Positions 43,062 to 52,633 of a DNA stretch of 64,000 nucleotides are shown piece by piece. The DNA lies in NCBI GenBank assembly GCA_028285265.1, contig JANQPX010000008.1, positions 1-64,000 on the forward strand, in the 5' to 3' direction. A program made the position numbers and the translations under genes. This DNA comes from Geminicoccaceae bacterium. GTDB lineage: Bacteria; Pseudomonadota; Alphaproteobacteria; Geminicoccales; Geminicoccaceae. The notes beneath the pieces were generated by a model. It searched no databases. It had not been told where the DNA came from and worked only from the letters and a program-made list of their open reading frames with translations. Position 1 is the first letter of the stretch; every line of letters begins with the position of its first letter.

Positions 43062-43657
43062 TGGATAACATTAACCGACCCGACATCGATGCCGCTGATG
43101 TCTTCATTCATGAAAGTGCTTATGTCGATTACCCCTCGACCATCGGCGCCGGCACGAAGATTTGGCATTTTTGCCATATCCTTCCGGATGTCGAAATCGG
43201 CAGTGACTGTGTTCTCGGACAGAATGTCATGGTCGGGCCCGATGTTACGATCGGTGATCGCTGCAAGATTCAAAATAACGTCAGCGTTTATCGTGGTGTG
43301 ACGCTGGAGGAGGGGGTCTTTTGCGGGCCTTCGGTCGTTTTCACCAATGTCGACAATCCGCGAGCGACCATCGAGCGAAAGCATGAGTTTCGCCCGACCA
43401 GCGTGCAGCGCGGGGCCACAATTGGTGCGAACGCGACCATTGTCTGTGGACATACCCTAGGCGCCTTTTGCTTTATCGGCGCCGGGGCTGTGGTCACATC
43501 GGATGTGCCGGCCTATGCGCTGATGGTCGGTGTTCCAGCACGTCAAATCGGTTGGATGAGCGAGGCAGGCGTACGCTTGGGGGCTGATCTTATCTGCCCC
43601 GACGATGGTTCGCAGTATCGCGAAAAGCCCGATGGCCGTCTCGAGAAGCTGGCGTAA
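43061..43657 (+). CDS. wbpD: UDP-2-acetamido-3-amino-2,3-dideoxyglucuronate N-acetyltransferase, WbpD-like
   Basis: This 198-residue left-handed beta-helix enzyme has many hexapeptide repeats, e.g. [40 protein letters not shown] and [20 protein letters not shown]. The HFCHIL and [11 protein letters not shown] parts are typical of WbpD. It uses acetyl-CoA to acetylate the 3-amino group made by WbpE. The 3' end lies four bases before the wbpE start. Confidence 0.9.
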   Translation: MDNINRPDIDAADVFIHESAYVDYPSTIGAGTKIWHFCHILPDVEIGSDCVLGQNVMVGPDVTIGDRCKIQNNVSVYRGVTLEEGVFCGPSVVFTNVDNPRATIERKHEFRPTSVQRGATIGANATIVCGHTLGAFCFIGAGAVVTSDVPAYALMVGVPARQIGWMSEAGVRLGADLICPDDGSQYREKPDGRLEKLA

Positions 43658-43661
43658 GGCC

Positions 43662-44828
43662 ATGACCGAACCGATCGCTTTCATCGATCTCCAAGCACAG
43701 CGACGACGGCTTGGCGACCGTCTCGAAAACGCGATGGCGCGTGTGCTTGACCACGGCCGCATGATCCTTGGTCCCGAAGTCGACGCGCTTGAAGAGAAGC
43801 TTTGCGACTTCTCCGGCGCTGCTCATGCGATTACCTGTGCGAACGGCACCGATGCGATTGTGCTCGCCCTGATGGCGGAAGGCATTGGCCCAGGTGATGT
43901 CGTCTTCGTTCCGGCTTTTACGTTCATCGCGACGGCGGAAGCGCCTGCACAGCTTGGCGCAACGCCCTATTTCGTGGATGTCGATGAACAAAGCTTCAAT
44001 ATCGATCCGCATCGTCTTGACCAAGCGATCGACAATGCCAAGGCGAACGGCCTCAAACCGCGTGCCGTCATCGCGGTCGATCTCTTTGGTCAGCCCGCCG
44101 ATTATCCGACGCTTCGCTCCATCACCAAACGCCACGATCTTGTGCTGATTGCCGATGCCGCTCAAGGCTTTGGCGGCGCGATCCATGGTAAGCGTGTCGG
44201 CAGTTTCGGCACCTTTACCACGACCAGTTTTTTCCCGGCGAAACCGCTTGGAGGGTTCGGCGACGGTGGTGCAATTTTTACCGACGATGCAGACAAGGCT
44301 GAGCTCCTCCGTTCGCTTCGGGCCCATGGCAAGGGCAACGATCGCTACGACAATGTTCGGATTGGTCTCAACAGCCGGCTCGACACGCTCCAAGCCGCTA
44401 TTCTCCTGGAAAAGCTATCGATCTTCGAGGATGAGCTCGCCGCTCGTGACAGGGTGGCCGAGCGTTACAGCCGGGCGCTAGCGCCTGGTCTGACAACGCC
44501 GGCATTGGGGCCGGGGCGTCGTTCGTCATGGGCCCAATACACGCTTCGGCATCCCGAGCGTGACCGGATGATGGCGGCGCTCAAGGGCGAGGGCGTCCCA
44601 AGCGCTATCTACTATCCCCGCCCCCTCAATCGTCAGGCCGGTTACAAGACATTTCCCTTAGCACCATCAGGCGTCCCCGTCTCAGAGCGCCTCTCGGGTG
44701 AGGTTTTCAGCCTTCCGATGCATCCTTACTTGAAGCCAGCGGTGCAAGACCGGATTATTGATGCGGTGATGTCGGCCTTGCTGATTCGCAAGCCCAAAGT
44801 CGGGATCGAGTACGCGTTCGTCATGTAG
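43662..44828 (+). CDS. wbpE: UDP-2-acetamido-2-deoxy-3-oxoglucuronate aminotransferase, WbpE-like
   Basis: This 388-residue DegT/DnrJ/EryC1/StrS PLP enzyme has ITCANGTDAIVLAL, the Asp/Gln block LIADAAQGFGGAIHG and the PLP lysine Lys194 in SFFPAKPLGGFGDGG. It transaminates the 3-keto sugar from WbpB, using glutamate. The middle YYPRPLNRQAGYK also fits. ATG 43662 is chosen over an upstream frame inside wbpD. The final steps (WbpA dehydrogenase before it, WbpI epimerase after it) are not encoded in the window. Confidence 0.9.
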   Translation: MTEPIAFIDLQAQRRRLGDRLENAMARVLDHGRMILGPEVDALEEKLCDFSGAAHAITCANGTDAIVLALMAEGIGPGDVVFVPAFTFIATAEAPAQLGATPYFVDVDEQSFNIDPHRLDQAIDNAKANGLKPRAVIAVDLFGQPADYPTLRSITKRHDLVLIADAAQGFGGAIHGKRVGSFGTFTTTSFFPAKPLGGFGDGGAIFTDDADKAELLRSLRAHGKGNDRYDNVRIGLNSRLDTLQAAILLEKLSIFEDELAARDRVAERYSRALAPGLTTPALGPGRRSSWAQYTLRHPERDRMMAALKGEGVPSAIYYPRPLNRQAGYKTFPLAPSGVPVSERLSGEVFSLPMHPYLKPAVQDRIIDAVMSALLIRKPKVGIEYAFVM

Positions 44829-45069
44829 GACGGGTTACGGCTGTCACCAGCATATCATCCCCTCGACGCATTTGGAGCTGAGGGCGAGGCCGATGCTCGT
44901 GAGAGCTGTCTCAAGTTCATTGACATGAGGTCACGCGCCTCTAACGATTCTAGTGCGCGCATGAATTGAAAATCTGCCATGACAAAAACGTGAAAAAATT
45001 GATGCATTCGTGCTAGAGCCTGTCTCGTTACCGGCGCATGAACGTCGCCTCACGCCAGGAAGAATCGCG

Positions 45070-47604
45070 ATGTTTTCCTATTTCGATGCCGGCAGGCTGC
45101 AGCGTGCTCGGCGATCGGTTTTCATGATCGCTCAAAGCGGCGTGCTCGGCGATCCGCGTGTCCTCAAGTCGGCACAGAGCGTGCGAAAGCTCGGCTATCG
45201 TGTGACCCTCTTTGGAGTTCACGAGAAGCGGCACGTCAAAACGCTGGAGTATTCGACCTTCACGATCATCTTGTTGCCGGATCCGATCATCAGGTTGAAG
45301 GACGATGGCGAATGGTCGAAGGATCCGAGCGAACAGGAATTCGATGCTTACGATCGAGTAGCCGCTGACCAACTTGCGCCCTATCTGAGGTCTGCTCCGC
45401 CCGACATTCTCCATACTTACGATAGGACAGCCCTGGCCGTTGGCTCGGTGCTTTTCAAGGATGGATGGCTCGAGCAGACAACGTGGATTCATGATCTCCA
45501 CACCGACGTTCGTGAGCTTACTGAGCGATCCGAGACAAAGCGGCGCCATGATGTTGACGTTGAAAGGAAAGCCATATCGTTGCCGGATCGCTTGACCACA
45601 GTGTCGCTGCCCAAAGCGCGACAGTTGTGCCGGGATTACGATTTGTCCGTCGAGCCGACGGTAATTTACGATGCGCCTCGACTAGCCGATTTCGATAAGC
45701 ACCATCAAAGGGATATCCGAACGTCTCTCGGCGTCGCGTCTGGCATGCCGCTTCTTGTCTATTATGGCAACCTCGAGGATACCTGCGACGTTGATAGGGT
45801 GATTGACGCTTTGCCAGAGCGGCAAGACTATCATCTCGCCCTTCTTACCAACGCATGTCGGCCTGCCGTCGACGCGGTGCATGACCACGCTAAACGACGC
45901 AAGGTGCAGTGGCGGGTCCATGTTCACGCTCCGGCATCGTTCGCCAATGCGACCTCCTTTCTGCGGACGGCGTCGCTCGGGGTGATGGCGAGCAGAAGCG
46001 ATCTCAATGTCGACTTGGCGCTGCCAGCTCTGGTTTTTGACTCGATTCACGCAGGTCTACCGATCGTCGCGAGCAACCAGCGCACGGTCGGCCATTTCAT
46101 CCAGCAAGAACAATGCGGGACGACCTTTGATCCTGACGATCCGATGACGCTCATGTCTGCGGTCGATCGGGCGTTGGAACAGGCTGATCAGCCCGGCATG
46201 GCCGACCGTCTAAGCGAGATCGCAGCGCGTTACGCCTGGGAAGAACAAGAACGAACCATCGCAGCAGTCTATGAGAGCGTGGATCCTATCGTCGTCGCGC
46301 CGGTCGCTGGACATTCAGAAGCGGGGGCCGACAGCGATGTCTCGGCAACAAGTGTGCTTCATCTTCCGATACCGCAGGCCGGTCAGGCTGCGGCCTTGGC
46401 AAACGGACTTCGTGCCGAGGGGGTCGCTGCAACCTCAATGAGTGTGCGGCCCAATGCTTTTGGTTATCGCTGTGATATCAACCTCGATCGTGACTATCCC
46501 AGTGCGGAGAAGGATGGTTCGCTCGTGCGCGAGCTTGCGCGCGACTATGACGTCTTTCATTTTCACGCACGGTCCCTCTTTTATCGACGGCACCATCCGT
46601 TTGGCTCAGGTCTTGATTTGGTCATGCTCAGGCTCTTCGGGCGGCGGGTCTTCTACCATTTTCGTGGCACGGAGATCCGCATGGCATCCGTGTTTGAGCA
46701 GCATAGCCCCTACGCCTATGTCAGTGACAATCCGGACGGAATCTTTTCGGAAAACACGGAAGCGAAACAGCGGGCCTATCGTTCGTTTGTTGAGGCTGTC
46801 TGCCATGCCGTCTTCGTAACGGACCCTGAGCTCCAGACCTATGTACCCGACGCCATCATCGTGCCCCGCGCCCTGAATGTCGAAGACTGGCCGGAGATGG
46901 GTTGCGCTCAGCATGAGCGGCTGAAAGTCGTCCATGTGCCCTCGAGCCGTTCAACCAAGGGGACCAACGATGTGCTGACGGCCATCGAGCGGCTACGAGG
47001 TGAGGGGCATCAGTTCGACTTTCAACTCGTCGAAGGCGTGAGTCATGATCAGGCGAAGGCGATCTACCGGGATGCCGACATCGTCATCGATCAGCTGCGT
47101 ATCGGCTGGTATGGGGTGTTAGCTGTCGAGGCTATGGCCTTGGGAAAAGCTGTGATCGCTTACATCAGAGACGACCTTCGTCACTACTTGCCCTCACCCT
47201 GTCCCCTCAAGATCGCCAATCCCGAAAACGTGCACCAGGTGCTTGGTGACCTTCTCAAGGATCGAACCGAGGTCGTTCGCCTTGGCAAGCTTGGTCGAAC
47301 CTATGTCGAAGAGGTGCACGACGCGCGCAGGATCGCCGCCTTTCTCAAGGACATTTACGCAAGTGCCGATGAACCCGTTGGTGATCCGATGGAGATCCAT
47401 GCCTTCTTCAATATGCAGCTTCAGCAGGGCTCAGCTGGGCGGTCGGGTTATGGCCGCTCCGCGGTCGAAGCGCTGACACGCGTGCGGCGCTGGGCAAGGC
47501 ACTTACGGCCTAACCAACATCTCGGCATGTTTGTCGACACGTGGCGCCGCGACGGTGCAGATCAAGCGATCAAACGCACTCTTGCCTTCCTTCGCGAACG
47601 CTAG
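45070..47604 (+). CDS. two-domain (tandem GT-B) glycosyltransferase
   Basis: This 844-residue protein holds two glycosyltransferase halves. The first (about 15-410) starts SVFMIAQSGVLGDPRVLKSA and has ALVFDSIHAGLPIVASNQRT as its donor end. The second (about 425-790) starts SVLHLPIPQAGQAAALANGL and has QLRIGWYGVLAVEAMALGKA with the E--A-G-P-like donor site. AGGAAG lies six bases before ATG 45070; a GTG at 45010 is weaker. It follows wbpBDE by 241 bases and likely adds the diamino-uronate or another sugar to a surface glycan. There are no membrane segments. Confidence 0.78.
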   Translation: MFSYFDAGRLQRARRSVFMIAQSGVLGDPRVLKSAQSVRKLGYRVTLFGVHEKRHVKTLEYSTFTIILLPDPIIRLKDDGEWSKDPSEQEFDAYDRVAADQLAPYLRSAPPDILHTYDRTALAVGSVLFKDGWLEQTTWIHDLHTDVRELTERSETKRRHDVDVERKAISLPDRLTTVSLPKARQLCRDYDLSVEPTVIYDAPRLADFDKHHQRDIRTSLGVASGMPLLVYYGNLEDTCDVDRVIDALPERQDYHLALLTNACRPAVDAVHDHAKRRKVQWRVHVHAPASFANATSFLRTASLGVMASRSDLNVDLALPALVFDSIHAGLPIVASNQRTVGHFIQQEQCGTTFDPDDPMTLMSAVDRALEQADQPGMADRLSEIAARYAWEEQERTIAAVYESVDPIVVAPVAGHSEAGADSDVSATSVLHLPIPQAGQAAALANGLRAEGVAATSMSVRPNAFGYRCDINLDRDYPSAEKDGSLVRELARDYDVFHFHARSLFYRRHHPFGSGLDLVMLRLFGRRVFYHFRGTEIRMASVFEQHSPYAYVSDNPDGIFSENTEAKQRAYRSFVEAVCHAVFVTDPELQTYVPDAIIVPRALNVEDWPEMGCAQHERLKVVHVPSSRSTKGTNDVLTAIERLRGEGHQFDFQLVEGVSHDQAKAIYRDADIVIDQLRIGWYGVLAVEAMALGKAVIAYIRDDLRHYLPSPCPLKIANPENVHQVLGDLLKDRTEVVRLGKLGRTYVEEVHDARRIAAFLKDIYASADEPVGDPMEIHAFFNMQLQQGSAGRSGYGRSAVEALTRVRRWARHLRPNQHLGMFVDTWRRDGADQAIKRTLAFLRER

Positions 47605-47626
47605 GGTTCGCGCTATCCAAACAAGG

Positions 47627-48295
47627 CTATGGCCCGGATGAGTTGACCGCAGTCCTGACACTGGCCATCAGGTGGTGAAACTTTTCGCCTTGAACGGCAA
47701 CATGTTGCCTTATGGCCGATTCAGCCTGACGGCCATCGCCTTGATCAAGGGCGTCAACGATCGCTTCATGTTCGGCCATCGATTGGCGCAGCCGCCCGCG
47801 AAGTTTGAGTTGCAAGCGCCTAAAGGGCTTGAGACGACGGTGCAAGCGCAGGCATTCTTGCTCGAGAAAACTGTTGCCGGATTGGCGATAGAGGGTTTGG
47901 TGAAAAATCTCGTTCTCGAGGTAGTAACGATCGGAGTCGTTTTGCTGAACGGCGTCTTGGCAACGCTGATTGATCGCCCGGAGACTAGCCAAAGCCGCAT
48001 CGGTGATGCGAATGGCGGCAAGTCGGACGCAAACAGCCTCCAATTCCGCCATGACCTCAAACATCTCCAAAAGCTCGACGGGCCCAGGATGGCGTACAAA
48101 GACACCACGTCTTGGAATCTGTTCCACCAATCCGGATAGGGCGAGCCGCTGAAACGCTTCGCGAATCGGTGTGCGCGAAACATCAAACCGATCTGCCAAT
48201 TGGACCTCGTCTAGTCGTTCGCCATCATCAAACGTGCTGTCGAGGATCAGTCCTTCCAGGGCATCAGCAATAATGTCAGATCGCTTTCTCTCCAT
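47627..48295 (-). CDS. matR: GntR/FadR-family (FCD) regulator of the malonate operon
   Basis: This 222-residue regulator has the GntR winged helix RLDEVQLADRFDVSRTPIRE followed by AFQRLALSGLVEQIPRRGVF, and the FCD domain with the acidic NEIFHQTLYRQSGNSFLEQE and AEHEAIVDALDQGD (metal-binding His residues). It is divergent from the TRAP/malonate operon, and a TTGTATACAA box lies between them. By analogy with rhizobial MatR it probably senses malonate and controls these genes. Confidence 0.85.
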   Translation of the reverse strand: MERKRSDIIADALEGLILDSTFDDGERLDEVQLADRFDVSRTPIREAFQRLALSGLVEQIPRRGVFVRHPGPVELLEMFEVMAELEAVCVRLAAIRITDAALASLRAINQRCQDAVQQNDSDRYYLENEIFHQTLYRQSGNSFLEQECLRLHRRLKPFRRLQLKLRGRLRQSMAEHEAIVDALDQGDGRQAESAIRQHVAVQGEKFHHLMASVRTAVNSSGP

Positions 48296-48341
48296 CTCTT
48301 ATCTTTACCACTTGGCAATTTGGTGTGCAACTATAACGAAA

Positions 48342-48385
48342 TTGTATACAAGATAATTGACACAGCACACAATGCATGGGATGAA
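48342..48385 (+). promoter_or_regulatory. malonate operon operator and promoter
   Basis: TTGTATACAA (48342-48351) is a perfect palindrome, the common FCD-GntR box. TTGACA (48357-48362) follows five bases later, and a weak -10 (GATGAA) lies 17 bases further. The operator next to the -35 suggests repression by MatR. Confidence 0.6.
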
Positions 48386-48436
48386 ATTCAGGGCCCGCCA
48401 CGAGCTGATAATCATGCAAGGAAAGGGAGGTTCGCT

Positions 48437-49423
48437 ATGAGCACGAAATTGACCGCGACAGCCGCGACGGTGGCGCTTGTCGCCAGCACGTTCGCCGTCC
48501 AGGCTGCCGAGCTCCGGCTTTCACATCAATGGTCGACCAAGGATATTCGGCACCAAGTCGCTCAGATTGTCGCGGATGAAGTTGCTTCGGCCGATGTCGA
48601 TCTCGACATCAAGATCTTTCCATCGAAGTCCCTCTTCAAGCCCCGAGAGCAGTACAAGCCCTTGAGCCGCGGCCAACTGGACATGACGGTCTTCCCGTTG
48701 AGCTACGCCGGCGGCCAGCAACCAGCCTACAATCTCACCCTGATGCCAGGTCTGGTCAAAAACCATGATCATGCGGCGCGCCTCAACGAGAGCGAGTTTA
48801 TGGGAGAGATCGAGAAGATCATGGCAGGCGATGATGTCATGGTCTTGGTCCATGGCTACTTAGCAGGTGGTTTTGCCGGCAAAGACAAATGCATCACCGC
48901 ACCTGCCGATGTCGAAGGTTTGCAGACTCGTGCTGCAGGTAAGGCCTTCGAGCAGATGCTTGCTGGCGCAGGTGCGTCCATTGCCTCGATGGCGTCATCC
49001 GAGATCTACAACGCCATGCAGACCGGCGTGCTGAACGCTGCCAACACCTCGTCCTCGTCGTTTGTCAGCTACCGCATCTATGAACAGGTGTCCTGCTACA
49101 CACCTGCTGGCGACTTTGCGCTTTGGTTTATGTATCAGCCTCTTTTGATGAACAAATCGACGTTCGAGGCGCTGAACGACGATCAGCAGGCGGCCCTGTT
49201 GGCAGGTGCCGAAAAGGCGGAAGCTTTCTATATCGAGCAGGCGAAAAAAGAAGACGCTGCATCGGCCGAGGTCTTTCGGGAGAACGGCGTTGAGATTGCC
49301 GACATGACCCAGGAAGACTTTGATGCTTGGCGTGCGCTCGCTCAGGAGACATCCTACAAGGCCTTCGTCGAAGAAGCCCCCGACGGTCAGTCATTGCTCG
49401 ATCTTGCTCTGTCCGTGGAGTAG
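48437..49423 (+). CDS. matP: TRAP transporter solute-binding protein (malonate)
   Basis: This 328-residue periplasmic DctP-type binding protein has the signal peptide TAATVALVASTFAVQAAELR with cleavage after Ala. The mature protein has LSHQWSTKDIRHQVAQIVAD, FPSKSLFKPREQYKPLSRGQ and VEGLQTRAAGKAFEQMLAGA; the last, with a conserved Arg, binds the substrate carboxylate. GGGAGG precedes ATG 48437. With the Q and M genes it imports a dicarboxylate, and the downstream matA/matB genes make malonate the likely one. Confidence 0.87.
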   Translation: MSTKLTATAATVALVASTFAVQAAELRLSHQWSTKDIRHQVAQIVADEVASADVDLDIKIFPSKSLFKPREQYKPLSRGQLDMTVFPLSYAGGQQPAYNLTLMPGLVKNHDHAARLNESEFMGEIEKIMAGDDVMVLVHGYLAGGFAGKDKCITAPADVEGLQTRAAGKAFEQMLAGAGASIASMASSEIYNAMQTGVLNAANTSSSSFVSYRIYEQVSCYTPAGDFALWFMYQPLLMNKSTFEALNDDQQAALLAGAEKAEAFYIEQAKKEDAASAEVFRENGVEIADMTQEDFDAWRALAQETSYKAFVEEAPDGQSLLDLALSVE

Positions 49424-49506
49424 TGGTTTGAGGGGCGGCCTGATGCCGCCCCCACATCTCACATCGCGTTTTTGAGAGCTCGGCTCCTTCAGCATTGGGG
49501 GCATGC

Positions 49507-50055
49507 ATGGCCAGCCCTAGTTCAGCCACGGTGGCCCACACTGGGGACAATCTTTTCCTACGGGTGGTCGCAGCGATCTCCACCTGTGCCGGCTGGTGTT
49601 CGGCGGGCATGATCGTCGCGGCGGTCGCGATTACCTGCCAAATGATCTTCGTCCGCTTCGTGCTCAATGCGTCGACCATCTGGCAAACCGAAGCCGTCAT
49701 CTATCTCGTGATCGCCGCAACACTCGTTGGTCTTCCTTATGTCCAACGGCTACGTGGCCATGTGAACGTCGACCTGTTTCCTCTGTGGCTTGCACCAAGA
49801 GCAAGGTTGGTGCTCGCTGTGATCACGCTTAGCCTGTCGATCCTGATCGTCGGCGTCATGCTCGTCTACGGGTTTGAGTATTGGCATTTCGCCTATGAGC
49901 GAAACTGGAAGTCCGATACGGTTTGGGGGGTTAGGCTCTGGATTCCCTACAGTGCCATTCCCATCGGATTTGGCCTTCTTCTCCTACAGCTTGTTTCCGA
50001 TCTCGTCGCCGTCCTCCTTGGTGTGGACAAGCCGTTCGGTCTGGAGGAGCGTTGA
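49507..50055 (+). CDS. matQ: TRAP transporter small permease (DctQ type)
   Basis: This 182-residue membrane protein has four helices: AGMIVAAVAITCQMIFVRFV, TIWQTEAVIYLVIAATLVGL, LVLAVITLSLSILIVGVMLV and IPYSAIPIGFGLLLLQLVSD. The WQTE block and the PYS-IP end are DctQ-typical. It starts at ATG 49507 and overlaps the large permease start (TGATG). It joins the binding protein and the M subunit in the inner membrane. Confidence 0.88.
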   Translation: MASPSSATVAHTGDNLFLRVVAAISTCAGWCSAGMIVAAVAITCQMIFVRFVLNASTIWQTEAVIYLVIAATLVGLPYVQRLRGHVNVDLFPLWLAPRARLVLAVITLSLSILIVGVMLVYGFEYWHFAYERNWKSDTVWGVRLWIPYSAIPIGFGLLLLQLVSDLVAVLLGVDKPFGLEER

Positions 50056-51371
50056 TGGATCCGTTGGTTCTCGGTGCGCTGGTAGCGTTAGTCACCGTCT
50101 TTGTTTTGTTCTCCGGCGTTTCGGTAGCACTTGGCTTGTTGATCGTTTCTGCTGGCTTCCTCATCGTGTTCGACGGCTGGCGTTCGCTCGAGCTGATGCC
50201 GGAGATCCTTTTTGGCAAGCTCGACAACTTCGCCCTCCTCTCGATTCCGATGTTCATCATCATGGGGGCGTCGATCGCCTCGACCCGGGCAGGCGCAGAC
50301 CTCTATGAGGCGCTCGAGCGCTGGCTCACGAGGGTGCCTGGTGGCCTGGTGGTCTCGAACCTCGGCGCCTGTGCGCTTTTTTCTGCCATGTCCGGTTCAT
50401 CACCTGCGACTTGTGCGGCCATCGGCAAGATGGGCATTCCCGAGATGCGAAAGCGCGGCTATCCCGACGCGGTCGCAGCGGGTTCGATCGCGGCGGGGGG
50501 CACGCTCGGCATTTTGATTCCACCATCGGTCACCATGATCGTTTACGGAATCGCTACGGAGACATCGATCGGGCGCTTGTTCTTGGCCGGTGTCTTTCCA
50601 GGGCTGATGCTCGTTGGGCTCTTCATGGCTTGGTCTCTGTATTCGACTTGGCGCTCCGGCAATGTTCAGCTCCTCACGGCCGGCAGTTATTCCTGGCGCG
50701 AGCGGGTCGAGATTCTGCCGCGTGTTTTGCCGTTCTTGGCGATTATCGTCGGCGTTCTTTATGCGATGTATGGTGGCGTTGCGACACCGTCTGAGACCGC
50801 AGCAGTCGGCGCTCTCCTTTGCCTCCTGATCGCCATGGTGATCTACAAGCTCTGGAATCCGGGTGATCTTTGGATCGTCCTTCGTGACAGCACCAAAGAG
50901 TCGGTGATGATCCTCTTTATCATCGCCGCCGCCGGCGTCTTCTCCTATATGTTGTCGTCGCTCTTTATCACCCAATCGATCGCGGAATGGATTGGCACGC
51001 TCGACGTAAACCGCTGGGTGCTGATGGGCGCGATCAATGTCTTTCTCCTGATTGCTGGATTCTTCTTGCCGCCGGTCGCGGTGATTTTGATGGCGGCGCC
51101 GATCCTGCTGCCGATCATCACCACAGCTGGCTTCGATCCGATTTGGTTTGCTGTCGTGCTGACGATCAACATGGAGATTGGCCTCATCTCGCCACCGGTC
51201 GGGCTCAATCTCTACGTGATCAACGGCATTGCGCCCGATATATCGTTGCGGACGATCCTCACCGGCTCCTTGCCGTTCGTCGCCTGCATGGTCATCGCCA
51301 TCGTGTTACTCTGTCTATTCCCTGGGGTGGCCACGTGGTTGCCCAATGCTGTCATGGGACCGGGCCTATGA
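50055..51371 (+). CDS. matM: TRAP transporter large permease (DctM type)
   Basis: This 438-residue, about 12-helix Na+-coupled permease shows IPMFIIMGASIASTRAGADL, ACALFSAMSGSSPATCAAIG, then GIPEMRKRGYPDAVAAGSIA and GTLGILIPPSVTMIVYGIAT, the DctM hallmark blocks. The stop overlaps the matA start (ATGA). It is the energy-coupling part of the malonate importer. Confidence 0.92.
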   Translation: MDPLVLGALVALVTVFVLFSGVSVALGLLIVSAGFLIVFDGWRSLELMPEILFGKLDNFALLSIPMFIIMGASIASTRAGADLYEALERWLTRVPGGLVVSNLGACALFSAMSGSSPATCAAIGKMGIPEMRKRGYPDAVAAGSIAAGGTLGILIPPSVTMIVYGIATETSIGRLFLAGVFPGLMLVGLFMAWSLYSTWRSGNVQLLTAGSYSWRERVEILPRVLPFLAIIVGVLYAMYGGVATPSETAAVGALLCLLIAMVIYKLWNPGDLWIVLRDSTKESVMILFIIAAAGVFSYMLSSLFITQSIAEWIGTLDVNRWVLMGAINVFLLIAGFFLPPVAVILMAAPILLPIITTAGFDPIWFAVVLTINMEIGLISPPVGLNLYVINGIAPDISLRTILTGSLPFVACMVIAIVLLCLFPGVATWLPNAVMGPGL

Positions 51372-52633
51372 CCTTTCTCGCCGACTTGTTGTCCACGGTC
51401 TTTGAGCGTCGCTATCGTTGGCCAAGCCTGGAAGAGGATGATGATCGGCCGATCGAGGCGCTAACCGCCGAACTGGTCAGCGCCACTGGCGAAGTCTCGG
51501 GACAGAGCTTGGCGAGGCGAATCCTCGATCGCTATGACCAGATGGACGATACCACGAAATGGACCTTCTTTCGTCATCTCGCCTTGGACATGACGATTTC
51601 GCCAGAGGCGGTTCGCGCCGCCTTAAAGGGCTATGAAGAGGGGCAGACCAAGGCAAGCTATCGGGCGTTTGTCGCGGCAGCAGAACCCCCAAGACAGGAG
51701 CTTATCCGTCGCTTAAATCAGGTTCCTGGCGCTACCGCAGCGCTTGTAAGGATGCGCGCTGATCTTCTGCGGTTAGGGACGGAGGATGACGCGCTGCAGG
51801 CGCTGGACATGGACTTCAGGCATCTCTTCGCCAGTTGGTTTAATCGTGGCTTTTTGGTCCTTAGGCCGATCAATTGGGAGAGCCCGGCGCACATACTGGA
51901 AAAGATCATCGCTTATGAGGCGGTGCACGCGATCGATAGTTGGGACGATCTCAGACGTCGGCTGCATCCCGTCGATCGCCGCTGCTTCGCCTTTTTTCAT
52001 CCCGCCATGCCCGATGAGCCCCTGATCTTTGTCGAAATCGCCCTGACGCGTGGTGTGCCGGACTCGATTCAAGCGTTGTTGACCGAAGACCGAACCCCCT
52101 TGGCACCCAAGGATGCGAATACCGCCGTTTTCTACTCCATCTCGAACTGTCAAAAGGGTCTGGCCAACACATCGTTTGGCAATTCGCTGATCAAACAAGT
52201 GGCTGCGGATCTCAAAGTCGAGATGCCGGGCCTCAAGACCCTTGTCACCTTGTCGCCCATTCCGGGATTGGTCCGCTGGCTGCGAGGGGAGGGGATCGAG
52301 TACGATCCCGGTGACAAGGATCTGATGCGGCAGTTGGCGGCGCTTTACCTCTTGAAGGCCAAACACGATGCGGGCGGTCCGCTCGATCCTGTCGCTCGGT
52401 TTCACCTCGGCAATGGTGCCGAGGTCCATAAAGTTCATGCAGGTGCGGACATCTCGGAGCGTGGCTTAGCGCAAGCCGGTGGCGCGATGGTCAACTATCT
52501 CTATAACTTGTCGAACGTCGCACAGAACCATGAACGCTTTGCTGCAGCACGCGAGATCGCCGCTTCGTCAGATGTCCGGTCGTTATGTGCGAGCGCAGAG
52601 AAGAGGATGGTGAGGAGTTTGGCTGTTGGCTAA
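51368..52633 (+). CDS. matA: malonyl-CoA decarboxylase
   Basis: This 421-residue enzyme turns malonyl-CoA into acetyl-CoA and CO2. It has the MCD helical N-domain followed by VDRRCFAFFHPAMPDEPLIF, the serine region FYSISNCQKGLANTSFGNSL, and the catalytic His area VARFHLGNGAEVHKVHAGAD with AQAGGAMVNYLY. I start at ATG 51368 because it overlaps the TRAP stop by four bases. It works with MatB downstream to convert imported malonate to acetyl-CoA. Confidence 0.93.
   Translation: MTFLADLLSTVFERRYRWPSLEEDDDRPIEALTAELVSATGEVSGQSLARRILDRYDQMDDTTKWTFFRHLALDMTISPEAVRAALKGYEEGQTKASYRAFVAAAEPPRQELIRRLNQVPGATAALVRMRADLLRLGTEDDALQALDMDFRHLFASWFNRGFLVLRPINWESPAHILEKIIAYEAVHAIDSWDDLRRRLHPVDRRCFAFFHPAMPDEPLIFVEIALTRGVPDSIQALLTEDRTPLAPKDANTAVFYSISNCQKGLANTSFGNSLIKQVAADLKVEMPGLKTLVTLSPIPGLVRWLRGEGIEYDPGDKDLMRQLAALYLLKAKHDAGGPLDPVARFHLGNGAEVHKVHAGADISERGLAQAGGAMVNYLYNLSNVAQNHERFAAAREIAASSDVRSLCASAEKRMVRSLAVG

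Noticed and set aside
50987..51367. long upstream extension of matA
   Set aside because: It lies inside the TRAP permease gene in another frame; the ATG at 51368 overlaps the permease stop in the usual ATGA way.
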